DNA of 32,996 bases from an uncultured Actinomycetes bacterium (GTDB lineage Bacteria; Actinomycetota; Actinomycetes; Mycobacteriales; Nakamurellaceae): the NCBI GenBank assembly GCA_937926105.1, contig CALANS010000001.1, positions 1 through 32,996 of the forward strand. The letters are read 5' to 3'. Under the pieces are notes generated by a model. It had not been told where the DNA came from, ran no database searches, and saw only the letters and a list, made by a program, of their open reading frames with translations. Within the stretch, counting starts at the first letter, position 1. Every line of letters begins with the position of its first letter. Shown one piece after another: positions 1-7,993 of this stretch. Position numbers and translations under genes: made by a program.

Positions 1-236
1 ATCCGACTCACTAAACCCAGCAAGACCGTGTCTCAAAAAGCTTGACAGGCTCCGGCTCCTGCCAGGCTGGTCATCGATGCTACGCAATAGATTGGCAGCT
101 GTACCTCGGTCGCGGCAGCGTGGAGCGGTCCAAGGCCAGGTAGCTGGCGACCGCACCGGACCGTTGAGCCACTGTGTGCGGACGATCGCACCACCAGCCA
201 TTCAGTCATGAGATGTGAACGAGACGGATCGATGAA
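1..236. other. Left-edge intergenic region, no gene supported
   Basis: I see no convincing coding sequence here. A minus-strand open frame covering 33-428 lacks any recognisable protein and overlaps the start of the epimerase gene, so it is not called. A TTGACA at 42-47 looks like a -35 box, but no -10 lies at the right distance. The promoter of the downstream cluster may be here or further left, outside the window. Confidence 0.5.
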
Positions 237-1193
237 ATGAGTACGGAGCGGTTCCTGGTGACGGGCGCTTTCGGATGCCTGGGCACGTGGACGGTCAAGC
301 TGTTGATCGCTGCGGGCGCCGAGGTGACGGCATTTGACCTGGCGTCCGATGATCACCGGTGGACGCATGTCATGAGCTCGTCCGAGAGCGGCGCCGCGGA
401 GGTCGTGCTGGGGGACGTGACCGATCAACAGCTACTCCGCACCGTGATGGATGATCGCAAGATCACCAACGTGGTACACCTGGCGGGTCTCCAGTTTCCG
501 GCGTGTCAAGCCGATCCGGTCCGCGGCGCGCAGGTGAACGTGTTGGGGACCCTCAGCGTCTTCGGAGCCGCGGCGGCGTCTGGATCGGTCCGCGGGATGT
601 CCTACGCCAGTTCGGCCTCGGTGTACGGTCCACCCGAGGAGTACAGCAATCGAATGGTCGATGACGACTCCGCGGCAGCACCGCGGAGCTTCTACGGCGC
701 ATATAAGGTCGCCAACGAGCTAACCGCCAAAGCCTTCCAGTACGATCACCGATTCGGATCCGTTGGGCTCCGACCCACCATCGTCTTCGGTCCGGGTCGT
801 GATACCGGCGCGAGTTCGGGAATCAGCATCGCGATGGTGGAAGCGGCGATGGGTCGGCCCTATGAGATTCCCTTCAGCGGATCCCTCGCTCTGAGCTTTG
901 CACCGGACGCTGCGCATGACTTCATCGCCGCCGCGCGCCGCGAGGGCCGTGAAGCGAGTGTGCATAACATCAGTGCCCGCACCTACTCGATGGACGATAT
1001 CGTTTCGACCATTGATTCGTACGCAATGACACCGGGCCTTGTTACGTGCCGTGCGGTACAGATACCCGGCGCCGTCGAGGCGGTCGCCGACACCCCGACG
1101 GACTTCCTGCTGCACCAGGATGAGCTGACCGCACTGGCTGATGCGGTCCGTACCACAATGACTGGATCACCGACCGCCAGAACTTCTCACTGA
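237..1193 (+). CDS. NAD(P)-dependent epimerase/dehydrogenase (extended SDR)
   Basis: This 318-residue protein is an extended short-chain dehydrogenase/reductase of the NAD-dependent epimerase family. The N-terminal Rossmann motif TGAFGCLG is at residues 9-16, an acidic D60 follows the third strand, the SSASVYG segment with the active-site Ser region is at 125-131, and the YGAYK catalytic Tyr/Lys pair is at 153-157. RPTIVFGPGRDTG (179-191) is the usual substrate-loop region. Relatives act on nucleotide sugars or oxidise free sugars and uronates; the substrate here cannot be read from sequence. The ATG at 237 has a weak purine-rich site 8 nt upstream. It lies 33 nt before a sugar-acid dehydratase in the same direction, so oxidation of a sugar to its acid or lactone is a reasonable inferred role. 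Base composition is clearly lower in GC than the core genes further right. Confidence 0.85.
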   Translation: MSTERFLVTGAFGCLGTWTVKLLIAAGAEVTAFDLASDDHRWTHVMSSSESGAAEVVLGDVTDQQLLRTVMDDRKITNVVHLAGLQFPACQADPVRGAQVNVLGTLSVFGAAAASGSVRGMSYASSASVYGPPEEYSNRMVDDDSAAAPRSFYGAYKVANELTAKAFQYDHRFGSVGLRPTIVFGPGRDTGASSGISIAMVEAAMGRPYEIPFSGSLALSFAPDAAHDFIAAARREGREASVHNISARTYSMDDIVSTIDSYAMTPGLVTCRAVQIPGAVEAVADTPTDFLLHQDELTALADAVRTTMTGSPTARTSH

Positions 1194-1226
1194 GTTCCTG
1201 ACCCCGAGGCAGGCACGCCGCCCGCT

Positions 1227-3020
1227 ATGACCGAGCCGAAGCGCAACGAGTATCGCTCACGCGATTGGTTTATGAATCGATCGCGGCCGTATCTTTCCCT
1301 CCTCTACACCGAACGCCTGCTCAACAACGGTACGACCGCTCACGAGCTCCAATCCGGACGACCGGTAATCGGGATAGCACAGTCGGGGTCGGATCTGGCG
1401 CCGTGCAATCGGCACCACATACAACTCGCCGAGCGCCTCGCCGACGGCGTCCGAGATGCCGGCGGCGTGCCGATGCAGTTTCCCATCCACCCGTTCTACG
1501 AGTCATGCAGGCGCCCCACCGCGATGCTCGATCGGAACCTTGCCTACCTGGGGATCGTTGAGGTGCTACACGGCTATCCGCTGGACGGGTGCATTCTCAC
1601 GACGGGATGTGACAAGACCACACCGGCTAGCCTGATGGCGGCGGCCACCACCGATCTACCCAGCATCGTGTTCTCGGGGGGCCCGATGCTCAACGGTTGG
1701 CTCGACGGGAAGCGTATCGGATCGGGTACTTCGTTCTTGGCGGCTCGTAAGAAGGCTGCAACGGGGGAGATATCCGACGACGAGTACTGGTCCATAGTCT
1801 TGAGTTCGACACCGTCCGTGGGACACTGCAACACCATGGGAACGGCCCTGACCATGAATTCGTTGGCCGAGGCCCTGGGCATGAGCCTGCCAGGCTGCGC
1901 GGCGATTCCTGGCCCTCACCGGGAGCGCGCGGAAATGGCGTACCGCACGGGTGTGGCTGCGGTTCGCGCGGTGGAAGACGACATCCGCCCCAGTCGCATC
2001 ATGACGCGGACCGCGTTCTTGAACGCGATAGCAGTGTGCGCGGCAATAGGAGGCTCCAGCAATGCACCCGTGCACCTCAACGCTATTGCGCGGCACGTAG
2101 GAGTCGACCTGACCATGCGGGATTGGCAGGACACCGGATACCCGGTGCCACTATTGGCGGACCTGCAACCGGCCGGTCAGTACCTGGGCGAGGACTTCCA
2201 CCGGGGTGGTGGAATTCCGGCAGTGCTGCATGAGTTGATCGCCGGAGGTTACGTCGACGGTCGGGCCAAGACGATCAACCGCCGCACGGTTGCCGAGAAC
2301 GTACAGGGCCAGGAGCCAGATGGTGTGGTGATACGACGCATCAACAATCCGGTGTCCAGCAACGCCGGGTTCACCGTGCTCGGTGGCAACCTCTTCTCCA
2401 GTGGCGTCCTCAAGACCAGTGTCATTTCCGAGGACTTCCGAAAGCGCTATCTATGCAATCCGGACCACCCCAATGTGTTCGTAGTCAAGGCCGTGGTATT
2501 CGAGGGGCCGGAGGATTACCTCGCCAGAATTAACGATGCCGATCTGAACATTTCCAGCGAGAGTATCCTCATCATGCGTGGCATCGGGCCGATTGGCTTT
2601 CCGGGCGCAGCCGAGGCAGTCAACATGCAACCGCCGGACAGGCTGCTGGAGGCGGGGATCGATTCCTTGCCCTGCATGGGCGACGGACGGCAATCGGGAA
2701 CATCGGGATCGCCGTCAATACTCAATTGTTCTCCCGAGGCTGCGGCAGGCGGGATGCTGTCGATCGTTCAAACCGGCGACTCGGTGCAGATAGATCTGAA
2801 CGAGCGTCGTGTGGACCTAATGATTGAGGACTCCGAGATCGAGGCGAGGAGGGCCGCACTCGACGCCCATGGGGGATTCCCCGTGCCGGCATCGAAAACA
2901 CCATGGGAAGAGCTGCATCGGACCTATACCACCCAGTTGGAGGACGGAATGACGCTCTCGATTGCAACCAAATACCATGGTGTTAACAATCAGCTGCCGC
3001 GATACAACCATCCATATTGA
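1227..3020 (+). CDS. IlvD/Edd family dehydratase (sugar-acid type)
   Basis: A 597-residue [2Fe-2S] dehydratase of the IlvD/Edd family, full length for the group. Cluster-ligand cysteines are visible at C60 (DLAPCN), C128 (TTGCDKTTPA) and C201 (GHCNTMGT), with the conserved Lys K130 just after the second. GGSSNAPVHL lies at 275-284, and the C-terminal half holds GRQSGTSGSPS, which carries the catalytic serine region. The opening (RSRDWF) and the TTGCDKTTPA motif resemble the arabinonate/xylonate/gluconate dehydratase branch more than branched-chain IlvD. It would convert an aldonic acid to its 2-keto-3-deoxy acid in the cytoplasm. It lies 33 nt after the SDR gene, probably in one transcript. 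The exact sugar acid is unknown; dihydroxy-acid dehydratase activity is a less likely alternative. Confidence 0.9.
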   Translation: MTEPKRNEYRSRDWFMNRSRPYLSLLYTERLLNNGTTAHELQSGRPVIGIAQSGSDLAPCNRHHIQLAERLADGVRDAGGVPMQFPIHPFYESCRRPTAMLDRNLAYLGIVEVLHGYPLDGCILTTGCDKTTPASLMAAATTDLPSIVFSGGPMLNGWLDGKRIGSGTSFLAARKKAATGEISDDEYWSIVLSSTPSVGHCNTMGTALTMNSLAEALGMSLPGCAAIPGPHRERAEMAYRTGVAAVRAVEDDIRPSRIMTRTAFLNAIAVCAAIGGSSNAPVHLNAIARHVGVDLTMRDWQDTGYPVPLLADLQPAGQYLGEDFHRGGGIPAVLHELIAGGYVDGRAKTINRRTVAENVQGQEPDGVVIRRINNPVSSNAGFTVLGGNLFSSGVLKTSVISEDFRKRYLCNPDHPNVFVVKAVVFEGPEDYLARINDADLNISSESILIMRGIGPIGFPGAAEAVNMQPPDRLLEAGIDSLPCMGDGRQSGTSGSPSILNCSPEAAAGGMLSIVQTGDSVQIDLNERRVDLMIEDSEIEARRAALDAHGGFPVPASKTPWEELHRTYTTQLEDGMTLSIATKYHGVNNQLPRYNHPY

Positions 3021-3144
3021 TCGATGGAAAGCGGTTTGTATGTTACGAGGACGTGAGAACCGCAACCATACGCAGTAGTCGCTATCGGTCGCCCAGGTGC
3101 ACCTGCGCGCTACCGTACGTACATCGATTTCGGAAGGTATACCT

Positions 3145-4224
3145 GTGACGGAGCACCAGTCGGCCTCAACCCTCCGTGTGGCCGTGACGGTCCCACTCTC
3201 ACGCAACGATGCGGACTACATACGTCAGAGCGAGCCACGGATTGAACTGCTGTACGAACCCGATCTCCTGCCGCCGATGCGCCACCCCGCGGACTTCGAC
3301 GGGGACCCAGGATTTTCCAGGACTGCTGCGCAGCAGGCCCGTTTTGACGCGTTGGTCGCGGCTGGCGAGGCATTCTATGGAATTCCCGATCTCAATCCGG
3401 CCGTTCTCAAGCACGCGGTCGCCACCAACAGATCGCTTCGCTGGGTTCACACTTCCGCCGCCGGAGGCGGAGGCGAGGTCAAGCAGGCAGGACTGAGCGA
3501 GTCGGAGCTATCGCGAGTAATCTTCACCAGCTCCGCCGGTGTTCACGGTGAGACACTGGCAGAGTGGGCGGTATTCGGAGTGCTTGCAGGAGCCAAGGAC
3601 CTGGATCGCCTCTTGCGCCAGCAGTCGGCCCGAACCTGGTCCGGCCGTTGGACGATGCGGCAACTGCATGAGATGACCGTCTTGGTTGTCGGTCTGGGTG
3701 GTATTGGGCGCAGAGTCGCCGCAAAGTTCGCTGCATTGGGGGCTCGCGTCGTGGCGGCCAGTCGACGAGAACTCACCGCTCATGTGGGTGAGGCGGAGCA
3801 TGTGGACCAGATCATCGCGCCCGACCGGATCTCGGACGTCGTGGCTGAGGTAGATGCGCTGGTCCTCGCTCTGCCGGGCACGTCGCACACCGAGAGACTG
3901 ATCACCCGGTCGGTTTTTGACGCCGCTCGCCCAGGCCTAATCGTGGTCAACGTGGGTCGCGGAACCGTGATCGACGAGGATGATCTCCTTTCTGCCATCG
4001 AGGGCGGCCAGGTCGGGTATGCGGCACTCGATGTATTCGCCACGGAGCCGCTTCCGTCCACCAGCCCGTTGTGGGGAGAGCAAAAGGTGCTGGTCAGCCC
4101 GCACACGGCGGCCTTGTCGGTACACGAGGACCGGCGCATCGCAGAGCTATTCACCGATAACGCTACCCGACTGCTCGACGGGAGGCCCCTTCGCAACCGA
4201 ATCGACACCATTGAGTTCTACTAG
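3145..4224 (+). CDS. D-isomer-specific 2-hydroxyacid dehydrogenase
   Basis: A 359-residue NAD-dependent D-2-hydroxyacid dehydrogenase. The nucleotide-binding motif GLGGIG is at residues 183-188. The catalytic triad is complete: R272 in VNVGRGT, E301 in FATEPLP and H320 in SPHTAAL. The enzyme interconverts a 2-keto acid and a D-2-hydroxy acid. I chose the GTG at 3145 because GGAAGG lies 7 nt upstream; an upstream in-frame GTG at 3097 would add 16 residues without a good ribosome site. In this cluster it could reduce or oxidise an intermediate such as glycolate/glyoxylate or hydroxypyruvate made after the dehydratase; this is inference. The 124-bp gap upstream may hold its own promoter. Confidence 0.88.
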   Translation: MTEHQSASTLRVAVTVPLSRNDADYIRQSEPRIELLYEPDLLPPMRHPADFDGDPGFSRTAAQQARFDALVAAGEAFYGIPDLNPAVLKHAVATNRSLRWVHTSAAGGGGEVKQAGLSESELSRVIFTSSAGVHGETLAEWAVFGVLAGAKDLDRLLRQQSARTWSGRWTMRQLHEMTVLVVGLGGIGRRVAAKFAALGARVVAASRRELTAHVGEAEHVDQIIAPDRISDVVAEVDALVLALPGTSHTERLITRSVFDAARPGLIVVNVGRGTVIDEDDLLSAIEGGQVGYAALDVFATEPLPSTSPLWGEQKVLVSPHTAALSVHEDRRIAELFTDNATRLLDGRPLRNRIDTIEFY

Positions 4225-4283
4225 CGCGGCGTGGCAGCGGGCCTGCAAAGTTCACATCTGCATCGAGAAGGGCTGACGGAAGC

Positions 4284-5627
4284 ATGGATAACAGGGCCGA
4301 TGAGTATCTAGTCGGAGTAGCGACTGTCGATATCACCCCGCCGGTCGGGATTCCGTTGGGCGGGTTCGCGGTGAGGTCAAAGCACGCCAGCACCGGTGTA
4401 TATCACCCATTGCGAGCCGTCGCCCTGGCCATTGAGGACGATGGCACGCCGGTGCTGATCATCAGCGTCGAGTGGGTCGACATGGGTGACCAGAGCAATG
4501 CAATTCGTTCCAGCGTCAGCGATGCCACCGGGGTTCCGGAATCGAATATTGTCCTTGTTGCCACCCACACGCATTGTGCCCCCGCCACGCGGCAGTCGTT
4601 GAGCGATCTTTTTGGCGTGATCGATCAGGACAACTACTTCGCTCGTGCGGCCGAGAAGATCACATCGGCGGCCCAGCGGGCCTGGAGAGAGCGAATTCCC
4701 GGCCGGCTCAGCTTCGGATCCGGGATGTGTCAGTTCGCTGTCAATCGCCGACTCACGGATCCGACCATTCCGGATCGTACAGTTCAGGCACCGAATCCAG
4801 CCGGCCCCACAGACCAGCAGGTCAGCGTTCTCACCGTGACGTCCGCAAGCGATACGCTGATCCATCAGGCGGACGGCGAGCCTCGCTTCGTCGCCTTCAG
4901 CTACGCATGCCATCCCACCGCAGGGGCCGGAATGCGTATCGGCGGGGACTATGTCTCGTACGCCTACGACCATCTGGACTCTGCGTTCGACTATGCGCAG
5001 CACTGTTTCCTACAGGGCTGTGCCGGCGATCAGAAACCGCGTCCGGAGATCCCCGGAGCTAAGGAATTCGGCTGGCACTCGCGGCAAAGCTTGAAGGAAC
5101 TCGGATATCAACTCGGTCGGGTCGTGGAAAGGGTGGCGCGGGGGGATGGTCTGACCACGGTGACGGGCGCAGTCACGGTACGCCGACAGTTTATCGACCT
5201 GGAGACTGAGCCCGCGTCGCAGCAGGAGATCCAGGCGGGGATGGAACCTGACGCTCCGACGCACAAGCGGCGCTGGGCGGAGTTGATGGTGGACAGGGCG
5301 GCGCGAGGGCTGCCACCGACTGTGCGGGTTCCGTTTGAGATCCAGGTGATCACCTTCGGCAGCTCCCTGGCCATTATCGCCATGTCCGGAGAGATGACAG
5401 TTGAGCATGGGTTGCGACTGAAGCGGGAACTTGCTGGAACATTTGAGTTCGTGCTGCCCCTAGGATATGCCAATGACATGGTCGGCTACGTGCCCGTGAA
5501 GCGACAGTTCTCCGAACTTGGTTACGAGGTGCTCGACGCCAATCAGTTCAAAGGGCGCCCTGGTCGATACGTCGAGGAGACCGAAGATCAGATACATCGG
5601 CAGATTGCGGTCTTGCTCGGCCGATGA
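4284..5627 (+). CDS. Neutral/alkaline ceramidase-like protein
   Basis: A 447-residue protein resembling the N-terminal catalytic domain of neutral/alkaline non-lysosomal ceramidases. Visible family features are the opening GVATVDITPPVGIPLGG (11-27), the metal-binding THTHCAP (94-100), a second histidine in ACHPTAG (H210) and QGCAGDQKPRP (244-254). Known ceramidases are zinc amidases that are secreted or membrane-bound and longer, with a C-terminal immunoglobulin-like domain. This one has no signal peptide and is shorter, so it is probably a cytoplasmic hydrolase of the same fold acting on another amide or lactone. It ends the four-gene low-GC cluster, 59 nt after the dehydrogenase. A lactonase or amidase step in sugar-acid catabolism is an untested guess. 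Confidence 0.75.
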   Translation: MDNRADEYLVGVATVDITPPVGIPLGGFAVRSKHASTGVYHPLRAVALAIEDDGTPVLIISVEWVDMGDQSNAIRSSVSDATGVPESNIVLVATHTHCAPATRQSLSDLFGVIDQDNYFARAAEKITSAAQRAWRERIPGRLSFGSGMCQFAVNRRLTDPTIPDRTVQAPNPAGPTDQQVSVLTVTSASDTLIHQADGEPRFVAFSYACHPTAGAGMRIGGDYVSYAYDHLDSAFDYAQHCFLQGCAGDQKPRPEIPGAKEFGWHSRQSLKELGYQLGRVVERVARGDGLTTVTGAVTVRRQFIDLETEPASQQEIQAGMEPDAPTHKRRWAELMVDRAARGLPPTVRVPFEIQVITFGSSLAIIAMSGEMTVEHGLRLKRELAGTFEFVLPLGYANDMVGYVPVKRQFSELGYEVLDANQFKGRPGRYVEETEDQIHRQIAVLLGR

Positions 5628-5692
5628 TCGCGGCGGCCCGATCGGGGTCGAACCGGTCGACCGGCGCTGCTGCGCCGTCGTTAGCACGCACG

Positions 5693-5698
5693 TAAACT
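5693..5698 (+). promoter_or_regulatory. Putative -10 box of pcnA (leaderless start)
   Basis: TAAACT fits the actinobacterial TAnnnT -10 pattern and sits 8 nt before the GTG start of pcnA, so transcription would begin at or next to the start codon. No clear -35 is visible. Confidence 0.45.
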
Positions 5699-5706
5699 GG
5701 ACCGCC

Positions 5707-7275
5707 GTGTCCCAACCCCGCCGTCCGACCTCATCCGTCGAACCTGGCCCTGTGTCCAGCCGTGGTGCACAGGTCGAAGCCGGGTCTGCGCCGGCCGCGC
5801 TGACCCCGGAGCAGTGTGCCGCTGTCGCCGAGTTGACCGCCCAGTTCCCCGTCACCGACGAGCTCGGCCGCCGGTTCGCCGACGCCGGGCACCGGCTGTA
5901 CCTGGTGGGCGGATCCGTGCGGGACGCCCTGCTGGGTCGGCTGGGCTCGGGTAGTTCAACCGGCACCGACCTGGACTTCACCACCGACGCCCGCCCGGAG
6001 CAGATCCTGGCGGTCGTGGACGGCTGGGCCGAGGCGACCTGGACAACCGGCATCGAGTACGGCACCGTCGGTGCTGCGCGCGGCGGCACTCAGCTGGAGA
6101 TCACCACCTACCGATCCGACCTGTACGACGGGGTAACCCGAAACCCGGAGGTCACCTTCGGTGACAACCTGGAGGGCGACCTGGTCCGCCGGGACTTCGC
6201 GGTGAATGCGATGGCGCTCTCGCTGCCCGACCAGGACTTCATCGACCCGCACGGCGGCCTGGGCCAGCTGCGTGATCGCGTCCTGGACACCCCAGGCCTC
6301 CCGGAGCGTTCGTTCCGGGACGACCCGCTGCGGATGATGCGGGCCGCCCGCTTCGCCTCCCAGCTGGAGTTCACCGTGGCGCCGCGTGTGGTCGAGGCGA
6401 TGACGGGGATGTCGCAGGAGATCGGCCGGATCACCGTGGAGCGGGTCAACGCCGAGCTGACCAAGCTGCTGTGCGGTGCGAACCCCCGCGCCGGCCTGAT
6501 CCTGCTGACCGACACCGGGCTGGCCGACCACGTGCTGCCCGAGCTACCCGCGCTGCGTCTGGAGCGCGACGAGCACCACCAGCACAAGGACGTCTACCAG
6601 CACACCCTGACGGTGGTGGATCAGGCCATCGCACTCGAGCAGGCCGAGACCCCGGGCCAGCCCGACCTGGTGTTGCGTCTGGCGGCCTTGCTGCACGACA
6701 TCGGCAAGCCCGCCACCCGCCGGTTCGAGTCGGGTGGGCGGGTGAGCTTTCACCACCACGAGGTCAAGGGTGCCAAGATGGCCCGCAAGCGGCTGCAGGC
6801 GCTGCGCTACCCCAAGCATGTGGTGGACGACGTGGCCCAGCTGGTGTTCTTGCACCTGCGTTTCCACGGCTACGGCGGCGGTGCCTGGACGGACTCCGCG
6901 GTGCGCCGCTACGTCACCGACGCCGGCGACCTGCTCCCCCGGCTGCACAAGCTGGTCCGCGCCGACTGCACCACCCGCAACCCACGCCGGCGGGCGGCGC
7001 TGCAGCGCTCCTACGACAGCTTGGAGGAGCGCATCGCCGAGCTGGCGGCCGCGGAGGATCTCGCCCGGGTGCGCCCCGACCTGGACGGCAACGCGATCAT
7101 GGAGCTGCTGGGAGTGAAGCCGGGGCCGGTAGTGGGCCGGGCCTGGTCCTACCTCAAGGAGCTGCGCCTGGAGCACGGGCCGCTGGATCGGGACGCCGCG
7201 GAGATCGCGCTGCTGGCCTGGGCGGTCCGGGAGGGGCTGGTGGATCCGGAAACGGGCAAGCCGACGGGCCGGTGA
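5707..7275 (+). CDS. pcnA: CCA tRNA nucleotidyltransferase / poly(A) polymerase family
   Basis: A 522-residue class II CCA-adding enzyme that builds or repairs the 3' CCA of tRNAs. The nucleotidyltransferase head has LVGGSVRD at residues 66-73 and the metal-binding DLDF at 88-91. RRDFAVNAMA, DPLRMMRAARFA and VERVNAELTKLL follow as in the family. A C-terminal HD domain is present (HTLTVVDQ, then ALLHDIGKPATR), as in mycobacterial PcnA. The frame is open back to 5518 inside the previous gene. I chose the GTG at 5707 because a -10-like TAAACT lies just before it and the ~30 residues after it are already a non-conserved tail. In M. tuberculosis this gene is on the other side of oriC, near mviN and sigM; here it stands beside the Rv0037c-type MFS gene. 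Confidence 0.93.
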   Translation: MSQPRRPTSSVEPGPVSSRGAQVEAGSAPAALTPEQCAAVAELTAQFPVTDELGRRFADAGHRLYLVGGSVRDALLGRLGSGSSTGTDLDFTTDARPEQILAVVDGWAEATWTTGIEYGTVGAARGGTQLEITTYRSDLYDGVTRNPEVTFGDNLEGDLVRRDFAVNAMALSLPDQDFIDPHGGLGQLRDRVLDTPGLPERSFRDDPLRMMRAARFASQLEFTVAPRVVEAMTGMSQEIGRITVERVNAELTKLLCGANPRAGLILLTDTGLADHVLPELPALRLERDEHHQHKDVYQHTLTVVDQAIALEQAETPGQPDLVLRLAALLHDIGKPATRRFESGGRVSFHHHEVKGAKMARKRLQALRYPKHVVDDVAQLVFLHLRFHGYGGGAWTDSAVRRYVTDAGDLLPRLHKLVRADCTTRNPRRRAALQRSYDSLEERIAELAAAEDLARVRPDLDGNAIMELLGVKPGPVVGRAWSYLKELRLEHGPLDRDAAEIALLAWAVREGLVDPETGKPTGR

Positions 7276-7320
7276 GTCGTGTGGTCGGGCGGGCGTCCCG
7301 GCGCACGGTGGGCCACACGA
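7274..7320. repeat. 47-bp hairpin repeat, copy 1
   Basis: A 47-bp element beginning at the pcnA stop codon. Its ends form an inverted repeat: TCGTGTGG (7277-7284) with CCACACGA (7313-7320). A second copy lies at 7937-7983, so the two bracket the GNAT gene. The inner part can form a second short stem. It may act as a terminator or be a REP-like mobile repeat; there is no T-run. Confidence 0.75.
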
Positions 7321-7344
7321 GCTGGCGAAGGGAAGGAGACGAGT

Positions 7345-7929
7345 ATGCCCCGCACCCTGGATGAGCTCGACTGGCCGGTGCGCACCGAGCGGCTGCTGCT
7401 CCGCCCCGCCACCCCGGCCGACGCCGACGCGACCTGGGCCTACCGCCGGCTGGACTCGGTGTCGCAGTGGCTGACCAGCGCCGCGACCGACCCGACCGGG
7501 TACACCCAGACGTTCACCGACCCCGTCCGGCTGGCCCACACCTTGATCCTGGACCGGCCCGACCGGGACGGCCCCACGCTGATCGGAGACCTCAAGCTCG
7601 CGGTCGAGAACGCCTGGGCGCAGGCGGAAGTCACCGAGCAGGCGGTCGGGATGCAGGCCGAGATCGGCTGGGCGCTGGATCCGGCGCAGCACGGCCGGGG
7701 GTACGCCACCGAGGCGGTGACGGCGCTACTGGAGATCGCCTTCGGCAGGCTGGGTCTGCGCCGGGTGGTGGCCTACTGCTTCGCGGCGAACGAGCCCTCC
7801 TGGCGTCTCATGGAGCGGGTGGGCATGCGACGCGAGGGATACAGCGTCGCCGACGGGCTGCACCGGTCCGGGCGGTGGGTGGACGGCATGGTCTACGCCC
7901 TACTGGCCGATGAGTGGCAGGCCCCGTGA
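7345..7929 (+). CDS. GNAT acetyltransferase (RimJ/RimL type)
   Basis: A 194-residue N-acetyltransferase of the RimJ/RimL branch. The N-terminus TERLLLRPATPADADA is typical. The acetyl-CoA pyrophosphate loop QHGRGYA is at residues 115-121, followed by ATEAVTALLEIAF, and ANEPSWRLMERVGMRREG (148-165) is the conserved C-terminal signature. It acetylates an amino group of a protein N-terminus or a small molecule; the substrate is unknown. The ATG at 7345 is supported by a strong GGAAGGAGA about 7 nt upstream. The gene is flanked on both sides by the same 47-bp hairpin repeat, and it sits where the order departs from related genomes, so it may be an insertion. Confidence 0.88.
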   Translation: MPRTLDELDWPVRTERLLLRPATPADADATWAYRRLDSVSQWLTSAATDPTGYTQTFTDPVRLAHTLILDRPDRDGPTLIGDLKLAVENAWAQAEVTEQAVGMQAEIGWALDPAQHGRGYATEAVTALLEIAFGRLGLRRVVAYCFAANEPSWRLMERVGMRREGYSVADGLHRSGRWVDGMVYALLADEWQAP

Positions 7930-7936
7930 CCTTGCT

Positions 7937-7983
7937 GAGTCGTGTGGTCCAGCGGGCGCTCTGGCGCGCGGTGGGCCACACGA
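7937..7983. repeat. 47-bp hairpin repeat, copy 2
   Basis: Second copy of the element at 7274-7320, with about six differences, all in the middle. The arms TCGTGTGG (7940-7947) and CCACACGA (7976-7983) are identical to copy 1. It lies between the convergent GNAT and MFS genes. Inner-stem bases differ between copies in a way that appears to keep pairing (CGGG/CCCG against CCAG/CTGG). Confidence 0.75.
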
Positions 7984-7993
7984 CCGGGCGACG

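Noticed and set aside
20..60. Insertion-sequence end at the left edge
   Set aside because: The AT-richer stretch with CTCAAAAAG is suggestive, but there is no inverted partner, target duplication or transposase in the window.
42..93. Promoter from TTGACA (42-47) and TAGATT (88-93)
   Set aside because: The spacing of about 40 bp is far too long for one promoter.
33..428. Minus-strand open frame of 131 codons at the left edge
   Set aside because: It has no recognisable protein features, overlaps the start of the clear SDR gene and has the composition of an antisense shadow.
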